Source of the DNA: Yponomeuta sedellus
Taxonomy: Eukaryota > Arthropoda > Insecta > Lepidoptera > Yponomeutidae
Direction: 5' to 3'
NCBI GenBank assembly: GCA_934045075.1
Contig: OW203730.1
Coordinates: 6,646,785 to 6,710,784, forward strand
Length of the DNA: 64,000 nt
The notes beneath the pieces were generated by a model. That model worked only from the letters and a program-made list of their open reading frames with translations, ran no database searches and had not been told where the DNA came from. A program made the position numbers and the translations under genes. Positions 1 to 13,142 of the stretch are shown in pieces. Position 1 is the first letter of the stretch; the number at the start of each line of letters is the position of its first letter.

Positions 1-464
1 TACAAAAATGCATTTCTTTAGTACCACCGACGGAGGCCAAAGGCCGAAACTACTACTCGGCTGGGAGCGGCTACTTAGTGCCGAGGTGCTGTGGCATTCC
101 AGTTGGCCATCGACTCATTAAAGTTTGAAAATCACGCACTATAATAGAAAAATTTCACCCGAAATAGTTATTTTCATACAAAAATGCATTTCTTTAGTAC
201 CACCGACGGAGGCCAAAGGTCAAAAAAATTGCTCATCTGTGAATGGCATCGTGTCACGTAGATATTCAGGTCCCTGAGGAAAATCAAACATTTTGAAGTT
301 TCTAATTGCCGGCCGAGTTATTGACGATTGATCAAGGCCAACTTTGTATGAACATTTTGTACTGAAAATCGATTTCCTATAGAAGCCCTCCGCAAGTACT
401 GCCTGCCGCAAATACCTACCGGGTGAACGACCCGAGTCATTATATTATTATATTATATATATAT
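1..464 (+). repeat. Partial satellite unit at left edge (R-type 3' end)
   Basis: The window opens inside a 176-bp subrepeat. A new subrepeat starts at 80 and breaks into the distal domain near 219. The distal domain carries the R-type CCTGAGGAAAATC variant and ends with the CGGGT/ACCCG hairpin before position 436. The AT tract that follows (440-464, 25 bp) is about twice the ordinary length. Confidence 0.9.
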
Positions 465-970
465 AAAGCTACAATCCGGTATACTCACTGATCTATTCAT
501 CCATACGTTTTCTCGGAAACGGTAAGATTTGGACGAAAATGATGTATGAGAAAGTTGTAGGAAATGTATGAATTACAGCCATCCTATGAAGCCGATTTTT
601 GAATTTCGAACACGTTCCACTACGCGAGGGTGCTAACTCTGGCGTTTACCGACCGATTTGGATGAAAATTTGATAGAATGGTGATTTAGTAATCCGATTG
701 AAAAAAAAAATTTTGGTTGTTCGAAATTCAAAATGGCGGCGCAGATATAGCCGACCCAAAAATCGACCTTTGCGCAAAAAAGTCGGCAGCCAACTGGGCA
801 TATGCTGGAGATATGCCGTAAACGGCATCGCGTTGCCAAAGGACCCAGGTATATGAGAAAAATCCGACATCTTGGAATTTCAAGATGGCGTCCGAGATAT
901 TGATGATTGAAAATGACAAATTTTTGTATGGAGATTTAGTACTAAAATTGACTTTTCAATAGAGAAATGA

Positions 971-1548
971 GACAAACTTGCGAGGCCGGAGGCCGAGCTT
1001 CGCGAAGCGGGCACAAAAAGTTCTGCCGCGGCGAGGCCGAAGGCCGAGCTCCGTTTTGGCCGAGGCCAAAGGCCGAGACCATACAAATTGCGGCGCACAA
1101 GTACCAGCGCAAGAGCAAAAAGGGACAAACTTGCGAGGCCGCAGGCCGAGCTCCGCGGAGCGGGCACGAGAAATCCCGCCGCGGCGAGGCCGAAGGCCGA
1201 GCTCCGTCCAGGCCGAGGCCGAAGGCCGAGAACGTTCAGGTTACGGCGGACAAGTACCAGCGCAAGAGCAAAGAGGGACAAACTTGCGAGGCCGAAGGCC
1301 GAGCTCCGCGGAGCGGGCACTAAGAACCCCGCTGCGGCGAGGCCGAAGGCCGAGCTTCGTCCAGGCCGAGGCCGAAGGCCGAGACCGTTTAGTTTACGGC
1401 ACACAAGTGCCAGCGCAAGAGCAAAAAGAGACAAACTTGCGAGGCCGGAGGCCGAGCTCCGCGGAGCGGGCACGAGAAACCCCGCCGCGGCGAGGCCGAA
1501 GGCCGAGCTCCGTCCAGGCCGAGGCCGAAGGCCGAGACCATACATGTT
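971..1548 (+). repeat. 153-bp GC-rich minisatellite in variant A (about 3.8 copies)
   Basis: Copies begin at 971, 1124, 1277 and 1430 (GACAAACTTGCGAGG), exactly 153 bp apart; the fourth is incomplete. Each is built from shorter GAGGCCGAAGGCCGAG modules separated by a less GC-rich spacer (CACAAGTACCAGCGCAAGAG). Because 153 is divisible by three, any frame open in one copy stays open through the block. That explains the long arginine-rich and alanine/leucine-rich frames on both strands, which I do not regard as genes. Confidence 0.9.
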
Positions 1549-1635
1549 CCCATGCAACAATTCCCTACAATAAGTGTCTAGCGAGGCCCTAGGCCGAGCG
1601 CCGCGGAGAGCGCAGCTCGGAGCGGCTGGGGGTTG

Positions 1636-1670
1636 GCGCGCGTAAGCGCGCAGGGGGCTCGCCCCCTAGT
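1636..1670 (+). mobile_element. Helitron-like 3' terminus of variant A
   Basis: A perfect 6-bp stem (GCGCGC, loop GTAA, GCGCGC; 1636-1651) is followed by a second stem (GGGGG, loop CTCG, CCCCC; 1653-1666) and then CTAG at 1666-1669 with T at 1670. Helitrons typically end in a GC-rich hairpin shortly upstream of CTRR and insert 5' of a T, and this arrangement fits. No matching 5'-TC end could be assigned and there is no Rep/helicase coding sequence, so the identification is an inference. Confidence 0.4.
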
Positions 1671-1681
1671 TATATATATAT

Positions 1682-3535
1682 AAAGCTGCAATCCGGTATA
1701 CTCACTGATCTATTCATCCATACGTTTTCTCCGAAACGGTAAGATTTGGACGAAAATGATGTATGAGAAAGTTGTAGGAAATGTATGAATTACAGCCATC
1801 CTATGAAGCCGATTTTTGAATTTCGAACGCGTTCCACTACGCGAGGGTGCTAACTCTGTCGTTTACCGACCGATTTGGATGAAATTTTCACCCGGCCTTT
1901 TCTTCGACACGCCATTTTCGGTTCCGCCGACGGTCGTTCCAAATTCAAAATACCACCGGAGCTATAGCCCTCCGAAAATCGGCCTTTTTTCGACCTCTAC
2001 GCAAAAAAGTCGGCAGCCAACTGGGCGCATGCCAGGGACCAGCCGTAAACGGCATCGTGTCGTCAAAGGACCCAGGTATATGAGAAAAATCCGACATTCT
2101 GACATTTCAAGATGGCGGCTGAGATATTGGCTTTCAAAGGTGTCAAATTTACTATGGAGAATTTCTACAAAAAATTTGTACTGAAAATCATCTTTTTCGT
2201 AGAAAATCTTAATTTTTTTGTACCATCGATAGAGGCTAAGCGCCAAAATGAGTACTTGGCTGAGAATGGCGTCACCACGCCGAGGTGCTGTGGCATTCCA
2301 GTTGGCCATCGACCCATTAAAGTTTGAAAATCACCCACTTTAATAGAAAAATTTCACCCGAAATAGTTATTTTCATACAAAAATGCATTTCTTTAGTACC
2401 ACCGTTGGAGGCCAAAGGCCAAAACTACTACTCGGCTGGGAGCGGCTACTTAGTGCCGAGGTGCTGTGGCATTCCAGTTGGCCATCGACCCATTAAAGTT
2501 TGAAAATCACCCACTTTAATAGAAAAATTTCACCCGAAATAGTTATTTTCATACAAAAATGCATTTCTTTAGTACCACCGTTGGAGGCCAAAGGCCAAAA
2601 CTACTACTCGGCTGGGAGCGGCTACTTAGTGCCGAGGTGCTGTGGCATTCCAGTTGGCCATCGACTCATTAAAGTTTGAAAATCACGCACTATAATAGAA
2701 AAATTTCACCCGAAATAGTTATTTTCATACAAAAATGCATTTCTTTAGTACCACCGACGGAGGCCAAAGGCCGAAACTACTACTCGGCTGGGAGCGGCTA
2801 CTTAGTGCCGAGGTGCTGTGGCATTCCAGTTGGCCATCGACCCATTAAAGTTTGAAAATCACCCACTTTAATAGAAAAATTTCACCCGAAATAGTTATTT
2901 TCATACAAAAATGCATTTCTTTAGTACCACCGTTGGAGGCCAAAGGCCAAAACTACTACTCGGCTGGGAGCGGCTACTTAGTGCCGAGGTGCTGTGGCAT
3001 TCCAGTTGGCCATCGACCCATTAAAGTTTGAAAATCACCCACTTTAATAGAAAAATTTCACCCGAAATAGTTATTTTCATACAAAAATGCATTTCTTTAG
3101 TACCACCGTTGGAGGCCAAAGGCCAAAACTACTACTCGGCTGGGAGCGGCTACTTAGTGCCGAGATGCTGTGGCATTCCAGTTGGCCATCGACTCATTAA
3201 AGTTTGAAAATCACGCACTATAATAGAAAAATTTCACCCGAAATAGTTATTTTCATACAAAAATGCATTTCTTTAGTACCACCGACGGAGGCCAAAGGTC
3301 AAAAAAATTGCTCATCTGTGAATGGCATCGTGTCACGTAGATATTCAGGTCCCTGAGAAAAATCAAACATTTTGAAGTTTCTAATTGCCGGCCGAGTTAT
3401 TGACGATTGATCAAGGCCAACTTTGTATGAACATTTTGTACTGAAAATCGATTTCCTATAGAAGCCCTCCGCAAGTACTGCCTGCCGCAAATACCTACCG
3501 GGTGAACGACCCGAGTCATTATTATATATATATAT
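1682..3535 (+). repeat. Satellite unit U1 (R head, Q-like subrepeats, n=5)
   Basis: Length 1854 bp. The head is R type (GCAATCCGG, TTCTCCGAAACGG), but the five complete 176-bp subrepeats (2279-3158) are Q-like, including GTTGGAGGCCAAAGGCCAAAAC versions and the GAGATGCTG marker at the last, partial copy. The unit therefore looks chimeric. The AT tract at its 3' end is 17 bp. Confidence 0.93.
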
Positions 3536-4041
3536 AAAGCTACAATCCGGTATACTCACTGATCTATTCATCCATACGTTTTCTCGGAAACGGTAAGATT
3601 TGGACGAAAATGATGTATGAGAAAGTTGTAGGAAATGTATGAATTACAGCCATCCTATGAAGCCGATTTTTGAATTTCGAACGCGTTCCACTACGCGAAG
3701 GTGCTAACTCTGTAGTTTACCGGCCGATTTGGATGAAATTTTGATAGAATGGTGATATAGTGATCCGATTGAAAAAAAAAATTTTGGTTGTTCGAAATTC
3801 AAAATGGCGGCGCAGATATAGCCGACCGAAAAATCGACATTTGCGCAAAAAAGTCGGCAGCCAACTGGGCATATGCTGGAGATATGCCGTAAACGGCATC
3901 TCGTTGCCAAAGGACCCAGGTATATGAGAAAAATCCGACATCTTGGAATTTCAAGATGGCGGCCGAGATATTGATGATTGAAAATGACAAGTTTTTGTAT
4001 GGAGATTTAGTACTAAACTTGACTTTTCAACAGAGAAATGG

Positions 4042-4466
4042 GACAAACTTGCGAGGCCGGAGGCCGAGCTCCGCGAAGCGGGCACAAAAAGTTCTGCCGC
4101 GGCGAGGCCGAAGGCCGAGCTCCGATTAGGCCGAGGCCGAAGGCCGAGACCATTCAGGTTACGGCGCACAAGTACCAGCGCAAAAGCAAAATGGGACAAA
4201 CTTGCGAGGCCGGAGGCCGAGCTCCGCGAAGCGGGCACGAGGAACCCCGCCGCGGCGAGGCCGAAGGCCGAGCTCCGTCCAGGCCGAGGCCGAAGGCCGA
4301 GACCGTTCAGTTAACGGCGCACAACTACCAGCGCAAGAGCAAAAAGAGACAAACTTGCGAGGCCGGAGGCCGAGCTCCGCGGAGCGGGCACGAGGAACCC
4401 CGCCGCGGCGAGGCCGAAGGCCGAGCTCCGTCCAGGCCGAGGCCGAAGGCCGAGACCATACATGTT
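4042..4466 (+). repeat. 153-bp GC-rich minisatellite in variant B (about 2.8 copies)
   Basis: Copies begin at 4042, 4195 and 4348, again spaced exactly 153 bp; the last is partial. Confidence 0.9.
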
Positions 4467-4553
4467 CCCATGCAACAATTCACTACAATAAGTGTCTAGC
4501 GAGGCCCTAGGCCGAGCGCCGCGGAGAGCGCAGCTCGGAGCGGCTGGGGGTTG

Positions 4554-4588
4554 GCGCGCGTAAGCGCGCAGGGGGCTCGCCCCCTAGT
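4554..4588 (+). mobile_element. Helitron-like 3' terminus of variant B
   Basis: Same double hairpin as in variant A: GCGCGC stem 4554-4569, GGGGG/CCCCC stem 4571-4584, CTAG 4584-4587, then T. The three termini (A, B, C) are base-for-base alike over this stretch although their minisatellites differ. Confidence 0.4.
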
Positions 4589-4599
4589 TATATATATAT

Positions 4600-6095
4600 A
4601 AAGCTACAATGCGATATACTCACTGATCTAACATCCATACGTTTTCTCGGAAATGGCAAGAGTTGGACGAAAATGATGTATGAGAAAGTTGTAGGGAATG
4701 TACGATATACGGCCATCCTATGGAGCCGATTTTTGAATTTCGAACGCGTTCCACTACGCGAGGGTGCTAACTCTGTCGTTTACCGACCGATTTGGATGAA
4801 ATTTTCACCCGGCCTTTTCTTCGACACGCCATTTTCGGTTCCGCCGACGGTCGTTCCAAATTCAAAATACCACCGGAGATATAGCCCTCCGAAAATCGGC
4901 CTTTTTTCGACCTCTACGCAAAAAAGTCGGCAGCCAACTGGGCGCATGCCAGGGACCAGCCGTAAACGGCATCGTGTCGTCAAAGGACCCAGGTATATGA
5001 GAAAAATCCGACATTCTGACATTTCAAGATGGCGGCTGAGATATTGGCTTTCAAAGGTGTCAAATTTACTATGGAGAATTTCTACAAAAAATTTGTACTG
5101 AAAATCATCTTTTTCGTAGAAAATCTTAATTTTTTTGTACCATCGACAGAGGCTAAGCGCCAAAATGAGTACATGGCTGAGAATGGCGTCACCACGCCGA
5201 GGTGCTGTGGCATTCCAGTTGGCCATCGACTCATTAAAGTTTGAAAATCACGCACTATAATAGAAAAATTTCACCCGAAATAGTTATTTTCATACAAAAA
5301 TGCGTTTCTTTAGTACCACCGACGGAGGCCAAAGGCCGAAACTACTACTCGGCTGGGAGCGGCTACTCAGTGCCGAGGTGCTGTAGCATTCCAGTTGGCC
5401 ATCGACCCATTAAAGTTTGAAAATCACCCACTTTAATAGAAAAAATTCACCCGAAATAGTTATTTTCATACAAAAATGCATTTCTTTAGTACCACCGACG
5501 GAGGCCAAAGGCCGAAACTACTACTCGGCTGGGAGCGGCTACTCAGTGCCGAGGTGCTGTAGCATTCCAGTTGGCCATCGACCCATTAAAGTTTGAAAAT
5601 CACCCACTTTAATAGAAAAAATTCACCCGAAATAGTTATTTTCATACAAAAATGCATTTCTTTAGTACCACCGACGGAGGCCAAAGGCCGAAACTACTAC
5701 TCGGCTGGGAGCGGCTACTTAGTGCCGAGGTGCTGTGGCATTCCAGTTGGCCATCGACTCATCAAAGTTTGAAAATCACCCACTTTAATAGAAATTTTTC
5801 ACCCAAAATAGGACTTTTCATACAAAAATGCATTTTTTTAGTACCACCGGTGGAGGCCAAAGGCCAAAAAAATTGCTCATCTGTGAATGGCATCGTGTCA
5901 CGTAGATATTCAGGTCCCTGAGAAAAATCAAACATTTTGAAATTTCTAATTGCCGGCCGAGTTATTGACGATTGATCAAGGCCAACTTTGTATGAACATT
6001 TTGTACTGAAAATCGATTTCCTATAGAAGCCCTCCGCAAGTACTGCCTGCCGCAAATACCTACCGGGTGAACGACCCGAGTCATTATATATATAT
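4600..6095 (+). repeat. Satellite unit U2 (P type, n=3)
   Basis: Length 1496 bp. P markers are ACAATGCG head, GGAGATATAG core and CATCGACAGAGG. Three full subrepeats at 5196-5723 include GCGTTTC and GTAGCATTCC variants; the partial copy has AGAAATTTTTCACCC. This is the first P unit, directly downstream of variant B. Confidence 0.93.
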
Positions 6096-8119
6096 AAAGC
6101 TACAATGCGATATACTCACTGATCTAACATCCATACGTTTTCTCGGAAATGGCAAGAGTTGGACGAAAATGATGTATGAGAAAGTTGTAGGGAATGTACG
6201 ATATACAGCCATCCTATGGAGCCGATTTTTGAATTTCGAACGCGTTCCACTACGCGAGGGTGCTAACTCTGTCGTTTACCGACCGATTTGGATGAAATTT
6301 TCACCCGGCCTTTTCTTCGACACGCCATTTTCGGTTCCGCCGACGGTCGTTCCAAATTCAAAATACCACCGGAGCTATAGCCCTCCGAAAATCGGCCTTT
6401 TTTCGACCTCTACGCAAAAAAGTCGGCAGCCAACTGGGCGCATGCCAGGGACCAGCCGTAAACGGCATCGTGTCGTCAAAGGACCCAGGTATATGAGAAA
6501 AATCCGACATTCTGACATTTCAAGATGGCGGCTGAGATATTGGCTTTCAAAGGTGTCAAATTTACTATGGAGAATTTCTACAAAAAATTTGTACTGAAAA
6601 TCATCTTTTTCGTAGAAAATCTTAATTTTTTTGTACCATCGATAGAGGCTAAGCGCCAAAATGAGTACTTGGCTGAGAATGGCGTCACCACGCCGAGGTG
6701 CTGTGGCATTCCAGTTGGCCATCGACCCATTAAAGTTTGAAAATCACCCACTTTAATAGAAAAATTTCACCCGAAATAGTTATTTTCATACAAAAATGCA
6801 TTTCTTTAGTACCACCGACGGAGGCCAAAGGCCGAAACTACTACTCGGCTGGGAGCGGCTAATCAGTGCCGAGGTGCTGCGGCATTCCAGTTGGCCATCG
6901 ACTCATCAAAATTTGAAAATCACCCACTTTAATAGAAAAATTTCACCCGAAATACGATTTTTCATACAAAAATGCATTTCTTTAGTACCACCGACGGAGG
7001 CCAAAGGCCGAAACTACTACTCGGCTGGGAGCGGCTACTCAGTGCCGAGGTGCTGTGGCATTCCAGTTGGCCATCGACTCATTAAAGTTTGAAAATCACG
7101 CACTATAATAGAAAAATTTCACCCGAAATAGTTATTTTCATACAAAAATGCGTTTCTTTAGTACCACCGACGGAGGCCAAAGGCCGAAACTACTACTCGG
7201 CTGGGAGCGGCTACTCAGTGCCGAGGTGCTGTAGCATTCCAGTTGGCCATCGACTCATCAAAGTTTGAAAATCAGCCACTTTAATAGAAAAAATTCACCC
7301 GAAATAGTTATTTTCATACAAAAATGCATTTCTTTAGTACCACCGTTGGAGGCCAAAGGCCAAAACTACTACTCGGCTGGGAGCGGCTACTTAGTGCCGA
7401 GGTGCTGTGGCATTCCAGTTGGCCATCGACCCATTAAAGTTTGAAAATCACCCACTTTAATAGAAAAATTTCACCCGAAATAGTTATTTTCATACAAAAA
7501 TGCATTTCTTTAGTACCACCGTTGGAGGCCAAAGGCCGAAACTACTACTCGGCTGGGAGCGGCTACTCAGTGCCGAGGTGCTGTGGCATTCCAGTTGGCC
7601 ATCGACTCATTAAAGTTTGAAAATCACGCACTATAATAGAAAAATTTCACCCGAAATAGTTATTTTCATACAAAAATGCGTTTCTTTAGTACCACCGACG
7701 GAGGCCAAAGGCCGAAACTACTACTCGGCTGGGAGCGGCTACTCAGTGCCGAGGTGCTGTAGCATTCCAGTTGGCCATCGACTCATCAAAGTTTGAAAAT
7801 CAGCCACTTTAATAGAAAAAATTCACCCGAGATAGGATTTTTCATACAAAAATGCATTTTTTTAGTACCACCGCTGGAGGCCAAAGGCCAAAAAAATTGC
7901 TCATCTGTGAATGGCATCGTGTCACGTAGATATTCAGGTCCCTGAGAAAAATCAAACATTTTGAAATTTCTAATTGCCGGCCGAGTTATTGACGATTGAT
8001 CAAGGCCAACTTTGTATGAACATTTTGTACTGAAAATCGATTTCCTATAGAAGCCCTCCGCAAGTACTGCCTGCCGCAAATACCTACCGGGTGAACGACC
8101 CGAGTCATTATATATATAT
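6096..8119 (+). repeat. Satellite unit U3 (Q head, mixed subrepeats, n=6; longest unit)
   Basis: Length 2024 bp, the longest complete unit in the window. Six full subrepeats (6692-7747) alternate between P-like (GCGTTTC, GTAGCATT) and Q-like (GTTGGAGG) forms, and the distal domain is P-like (TTTGAAATTTC). The mixture suggests insertion of extra subrepeats by unequal exchange between P and Q units. Confidence 0.92.
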
Positions 8120-9971
8120 AAAGCTGCAATCCGGTATACTCACTGATCTATTCATCCATACGTTTTCTCCGAAACGGTAAGATTTGGACGAAAATGATGT
8201 ATGAGAAAGTTGTAGGAAATGTATGAATTACAGCCATCCTATGAAGCCGATTTTTGAATTTCGAACGCGTTCCACTACGCGAGGGTGCTAACTCTGTCGT
8301 TTACCGACCGATTTGGATGAAATTTTCACCCGGCCTTTTCTTCGACACGCCATTTTCGGTTCCGCCGACGGTCGTTCCAAATTCAAAATACCACCGGAGC
8401 TATAGCCCTCCGAAAATCGGCCTTTTTTCGACCTCTACGCAAAAAAGTCGGCAGCCAACTGGGCGCATGCCAGGGACCAGCCGTAAACGGCATCGTGTCG
8501 TCAAAGGACCCAGGTATATGAGAAAAATCCGACATTCTGACATTTCAAGATGGCGGCTGAGATATTGGCTTTCAAAGGTGTCAAATTTACTATGGAGAAT
8601 TTCTACAAAAAATTTGTACTGAAAATCATCTTTTTCGTAGAAAATCTTAATTTTTTTGTACCATCGATAGAGGCTAAGCGCCAAAATGAGTACTTGGCTG
8701 AGAATGGCGTCACCACGCCGAGGTGCTGTGGCATTCCAGTTGGCCATCGACCCATTAAAGTTTGAAAATCACCCACTTTAATAGAAAAATTTCACCCGAA
8801 ATAGTTATTTTCATACAAAAATGCATTTCTTTAGTACCACCGTTGGAGGCCAAAGGCCAAAACTACTACTCGGCTGGGAGCGGCTACTTAGTGCCGAGGT
8901 GCTGTGGCATTCCAGTTGGCCATCGACCCATTAAAGTTTGAAAATCACCCACTTTAATAGAAAAATTTCACCCGAAATAGTTATTTTCATACAAAAATGC
9001 ATTTCTTTAGTACCACCGTTGGAGGCCAAAGGCCAAAACTACTACTCGGCTGGGAGCGGCTACTTAGTGCCGAGGTGCTGTGGCATTCCAGTTGGCCATC
9101 GACTCATTAAAGTTTGAAAATCACGCACTATAATAGAAAAATTTCACCCGAAATAGTTATTTTCATACAAAAATGCATTTCTTTAGTACCACCGACGGAG
9201 GCCAAAGGCCGAAACTACTACTCGGCTGGGAGCGGCTACTTAGTGCCGAGGTGCTGTGGCATTCCAGTTGGCCATCGACCCATTAAAGTTTGAAAATCAC
9301 CCACTTTAATAGAAAAATTTCACCCGAAATAGTTATTTTCATACAAAAATGCATTTCTTTAGTACCACCGTTGGAGGCCAAAGGCCAAAACTACTACTCG
9401 GCTGGGAGCGGCTACTTAGTGCCGAGGTGCTGTGGCATTCCAGTTGGCCATCGACCCATTAAAGTTTGAAAATCACCCACTTTAATAGAAAAATTTCACC
9501 CGAAATAGTTATTTTCATACAAAAATGCATTTCTTTAGTACCACCGTTGGAGGCCAAAGGCCAAAACTACTACTCGGCTGGGAGCGGCTACTTAGTGCCG
9601 AGATGCTGTGGCATTCCAGTTGGCCATCGACTCATTAAAGTTTGAAAATCACGCACTATAATAGAAAAATTTCACCCGAAATAGTTATTTTCATACAAAA
9701 ATGCATTTCTTTAGTACCACCGACGGAGGCCAAAGGTCAAAAAAATTGCTCATCTGTGAATGGCATCGTGTCACGTAGATATTCAGGTCCCTGAGAAAAA
9801 TCAAACATTTTGAAGTTTCTAATTGCCGGCCGAGTTATTGACGATTGATCAAGGCCAACTTTGTATGAACATTTTGTACTGAAAATCGATTTCCTATAGA
9901 AGCCCTCCGCAAGTACTGCCTGCCGCAAATACCTACCGGGTGAACGACCCGAGTCATTATTATATATATAT
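8120..9971 (+). repeat. Satellite unit U4 (R head, Q-like subrepeats, n=5)
   Basis: Length 1852 bp. Same chimeric composition as U1: R head joined to five Q-like subrepeats (8717-9596) with the GAGATGCTG marker at the partial copy. Confidence 0.93.
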
Positions 9972-11467
9972 AAAGCTACAATGCGATATACTCACTGATC
10001 TAACATCCATACGTTTTCTCGGAAATGGCAAGAGTTGGACGAAAATGATGTATGAGAAAGTTGTAGGGAATGTACGATATACGGCCATCCTATGGAGCCG
10101 ATTTTTGAATTTCGAACGCGTTCCACTACGCGAGGGTGCTAACTCTGTCGTTTACCGACCGATTTGGATGAAATTTTCACCCGGCCTTTTCTTCGACACG
10201 CCATTTTCGGTTCCGCCGACGGTCGTTCCAAATTCAAAATACCACCGGAGATATAGCCCTCCGAAAATCGGCCTTTTTTCGACCTCTACGCAAAAAAGTC
10301 GGCAGCCAACTGGGCGCATGCCAGGGACCAGCCGTAAACGGCATCGTGTCGTCAAAGGACCCAGGTATATGAGAAAAATCCGACATTCTGACATTTCAAG
10401 ATGGCGGCTGAGATATTGGCTTTCAAAGGTGTCAAATTTACTATGGAGAATTTCTACAAAAAATTTGTACTGAAAATCATCTTTTTCGTAGAAAATCTTA
10501 ATTTTTTTGTACCATCGACAGAGGCTAAGCGCCAAAATGAGTACATGGCTGAGAATGGCGTCACCACGCCGAGGTGCTGTGGCATTCCAGTTGGCCATCG
10601 ACTCATTAAAGTTTGAAAATCACGCACTATAATAGAAAAATTTCACCCGAAATAGTTATTTTCATACAAAAATGCGTTTCTTTAGTACCACCGACGGAGG
10701 CCAAAGGCCGAAACTACTACTCGGCTGGGAGCGGCTACTCAGTGCCGAGGTGCTGTAGCATTCCAGTTGGCCATCGACCCATTAAAGTTTGAAAATCACC
10801 CACTTTAATAGAAAAAATTCACCCGAAATAGTTATTTTCATACAAAAATGCATTTCTTTAGTACCACCGACGGAGGCCAAAGGCCGAAACTACTACTCGG
10901 CTGGGAGCGGCTACTCAGTGCCGAGGTGCTGTAGCATTCCAGTTGGCCATCGACCCATTAAAGTTTGAAAATCACCCACTTTAATAGAAAAAATTCACCC
11001 GAAATAGTTATTTTCATACAAAAATGCATTTCTTTAGTACCACCGACGGAGGCCAAAGGCCGAAACTACTACTCGGCTGGGAGCGGCTACTTAGTGCCGA
11101 GGTGCTGTGGCATTCCAGTTGGCCATCGACTCATCAAAGTTTGAAAATCACCCACTTTAATAGAAATTTTTCACCCAAAATAGGACTTTTCATACAAAAA
11201 TGCATTTTTTTAGTACCACCGGTGGAGGCCAAAGGCCAAAAAAATTGCTCATCTGTGAATGGCATCGTGTCACGTAGATATTCAGGTCCCTGAGAAAAAT
11301 CAAACATTTTGAAATTTCTAATTGCCGGCCGAGTTATTGACGATTGATCAAGGCCAACTTTGTATGAACATTTTGTACTGAAAATCGATTTCCTATAGAA
11401 GCCCTCCGCAAGTACTGCCTGCCGCAAATACCTACCGGGTGAACGACCCGAGTCATTATATATATAT
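9972..11467 (+). repeat. Satellite unit U5 (P type, n=3)
   Basis: Length 1496 bp, subrepeats 10568-11095. Matches U2, U7, U9, U13, U26 and U28 at the P markers. It begins a run of alternating P and Q units (U5-U9). Confidence 0.93.
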
Positions 11468-13142
11468 AAAGCTACAATGCGATATACTCACTGATCTAAC
11501 ATCCATACGTTTTCTCGGAAATGGCAAGAGTTGGACGAAAATGATGTATGAGAAAGTTGTAGGGAATGTACGATATACAGCCATCCTATGGAGCCGATTT
11601 TTGAATTTCGAACGCGTTCCACTACGCGAGGGTGCTAACTCTGTCGTTTACCGACCGATTTGGATGAAATTTTCACCCGGCCTTTTCTTCGACACGCCAT
11701 TTTCGGTTCCGCCGACGGTCGTTCCAAATTCAAAATACCACCGGAGCTATAGCCCTCCGAAAATCGGCCTTTTTTCGACCTCTACGCAAAAAAGTCGGCA
11801 GCCAACTGGGCGCATGCCAGGGACCAGCCGTAAACGGCATCGTGTCGTCAAAGGACCCAGGTATATGAGAAAAATCCGACATTCTGACATTTCAAGATGG
11901 CGGCTGAGATATTGGCTTTCAAAGGTGTCAAATTTACTATGGAGAATTTCTACAAAAAATTTGTACTGAAAATCATCTTTTTCGTAGAAAATCTTAATTT
12001 TTTTGTACCATCGATAGAGGCTAAGCGCCAAAATGAGTACTTGGCTGAGAATGGCGTCACCACGCCGAGGTGCTGTGGCATTCCAGTTGGCCATCGACCC
12101 ATTAAAGTTTGAAAATCACCCACTTTAATAGAAAAATTTCACCCGAAATAGTTATTTTCATACAAAAATGCATTTCTTTAGTACCACCGTTGGAGGCCAA
12201 AGGCCAAAACTACTACTCGGCTGGGAGCGGCTACTTAGTGCCGAGGTGCTGTGGCATTCCAGTTGGCCATCGACTCATTAAAGTTTGAAAATCACGCACT
12301 ATAATAGAAAAATTTCACCCGAAATAGTTATTTTCATACAAAAATGCATTTCTTTAGTACCACCGACGGAGGCCAAAGGCCGAAACTACTACTCGGCTGG
12401 GAGCGGCTACTTAGTGCCGAGGTGCTGTGGCATTCCAGTTGGCCATCGACCCATTAAAGTTTGAAAATCACCCACTTTAATAGAAAAATTTCACCCGAAA
12501 TAGTTATTTTCATACAAAAATGCATTTCTTTAGTACCACCGTTGGAGGCCAAAGGCCAAAACTACTACTCGGCTGGGAGCGGCTACTTAGTGCCGAGGTG
12601 CTGTGGCATTCCAGTTGGCCATCGACCCATTAAAGTTTGAAAATCACCCACTTTAATAGAAAAATTTCACCCGAAATAGTTATTTTCATACAAAAATGCA
12701 TTTCTTTAGTACCACCGTTGGAGGCCAAAGGCCAAAACTACTACTCGGCTGGGAGCGGCTACTTAGTGCCGAGATGCTGTGGCATTCCAGTTGGCCATCG
12801 ACTCATTAAAGTTTGAAAATCACGCACTATAATAGAAAAATTTCACCCGAAATAGTTATTTTCATACAAAAATGCATTTCTTTAGTACCACCGACGGAGG
12901 CCAAAGGTCAAAAAAATTGCTCATCTGTGAATGGCATCGTGTCACGTAGATATTCAGGTCCCTGAGAAAAATCAAACATTTTGAAGTTTCTAATTGCCGG
13001 CCGAGTTATTGACGATTGATCAAGGCCAACTTTGTATGAACATTTTGTACTGAAAATCGATTTCCTATAGAAGCCCTCCGCAAGTACTGCCTGCCGCAAA
13101 TACCTACCGGGTGAACGACCCGAGTCATTATTATATATATAT
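11468..13142 (+). repeat. Satellite unit U6 (Q type, n=4)
   Basis: Length 1675 bp with four subrepeats (12064-12767). It is a Q unit lacking one of the five subrepeats found in U8, U12 and U27. Confidence 0.93.

Larger units (their letters stand above)
465..1681 (+). repeat. GC-rich variant unit A
   Basis: The first part is homologous to the main-unit head (ACAATCCGG type) until just after GATTTGGATGAAA. It then follows a different core with a poly(A) run near 702-711, a CAAAATGGCGGC motif (729-740) and a second copy of that motif mutated to GGCGTCC at 881-893. From 971 it becomes a 153-bp GC-rich minisatellite, followed by a low-similarity linker and a double hairpin ending in CTAG (1666-1669). 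It lacks the 176-bp subrepeats and the distal domain. Length 1217 bp, equal to variant C. Confidence 0.9.
3536..4599 (+). repeat. GC-rich variant unit B (one minisatellite copy shorter)
   Basis: Length 1064 bp, exactly 153 bp shorter than A and C, because it holds one fewer minisatellite copy. Both ATGGCGGC motifs are intact (3800-3811 and 3952-3963). Confidence 0.9.

Noticed and set aside
880..1592. Long Arg/Pro-rich and Leu/Ala-rich frames on both strands of the GC-rich block
   Set aside because: They are products of a GC-rich repeat with a period divisible by three, open in several frames at once; no gene is supported.
2112..2327. A 71-residue open frame beginning at ATGGCGGC, present in all main units
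   Set aside because: It overlaps an equally persistent antisense frame, ends inside the subrepeat and has no coding signature. It persists because the units are near-copies, and its start codon is part of the YY1-like motif.
2279..3158. CRISPR array
   Set aside because: The repeat is 176 bp with no unique spacers and no cas genes; it is a tandem satellite subrepeat.
6067..6597. A 176-177 residue frame spanning the unit junction, and an antisense 115-148 residue frame in the core
   Set aside because: The forward frame starts upstream of the AT tract and crosses the unit boundary. It is shortened to 122 or 142 residues in other subtypes and broken in U22. The antisense frame length depends on a few subtype bases. 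Neither resembles a known protein family.
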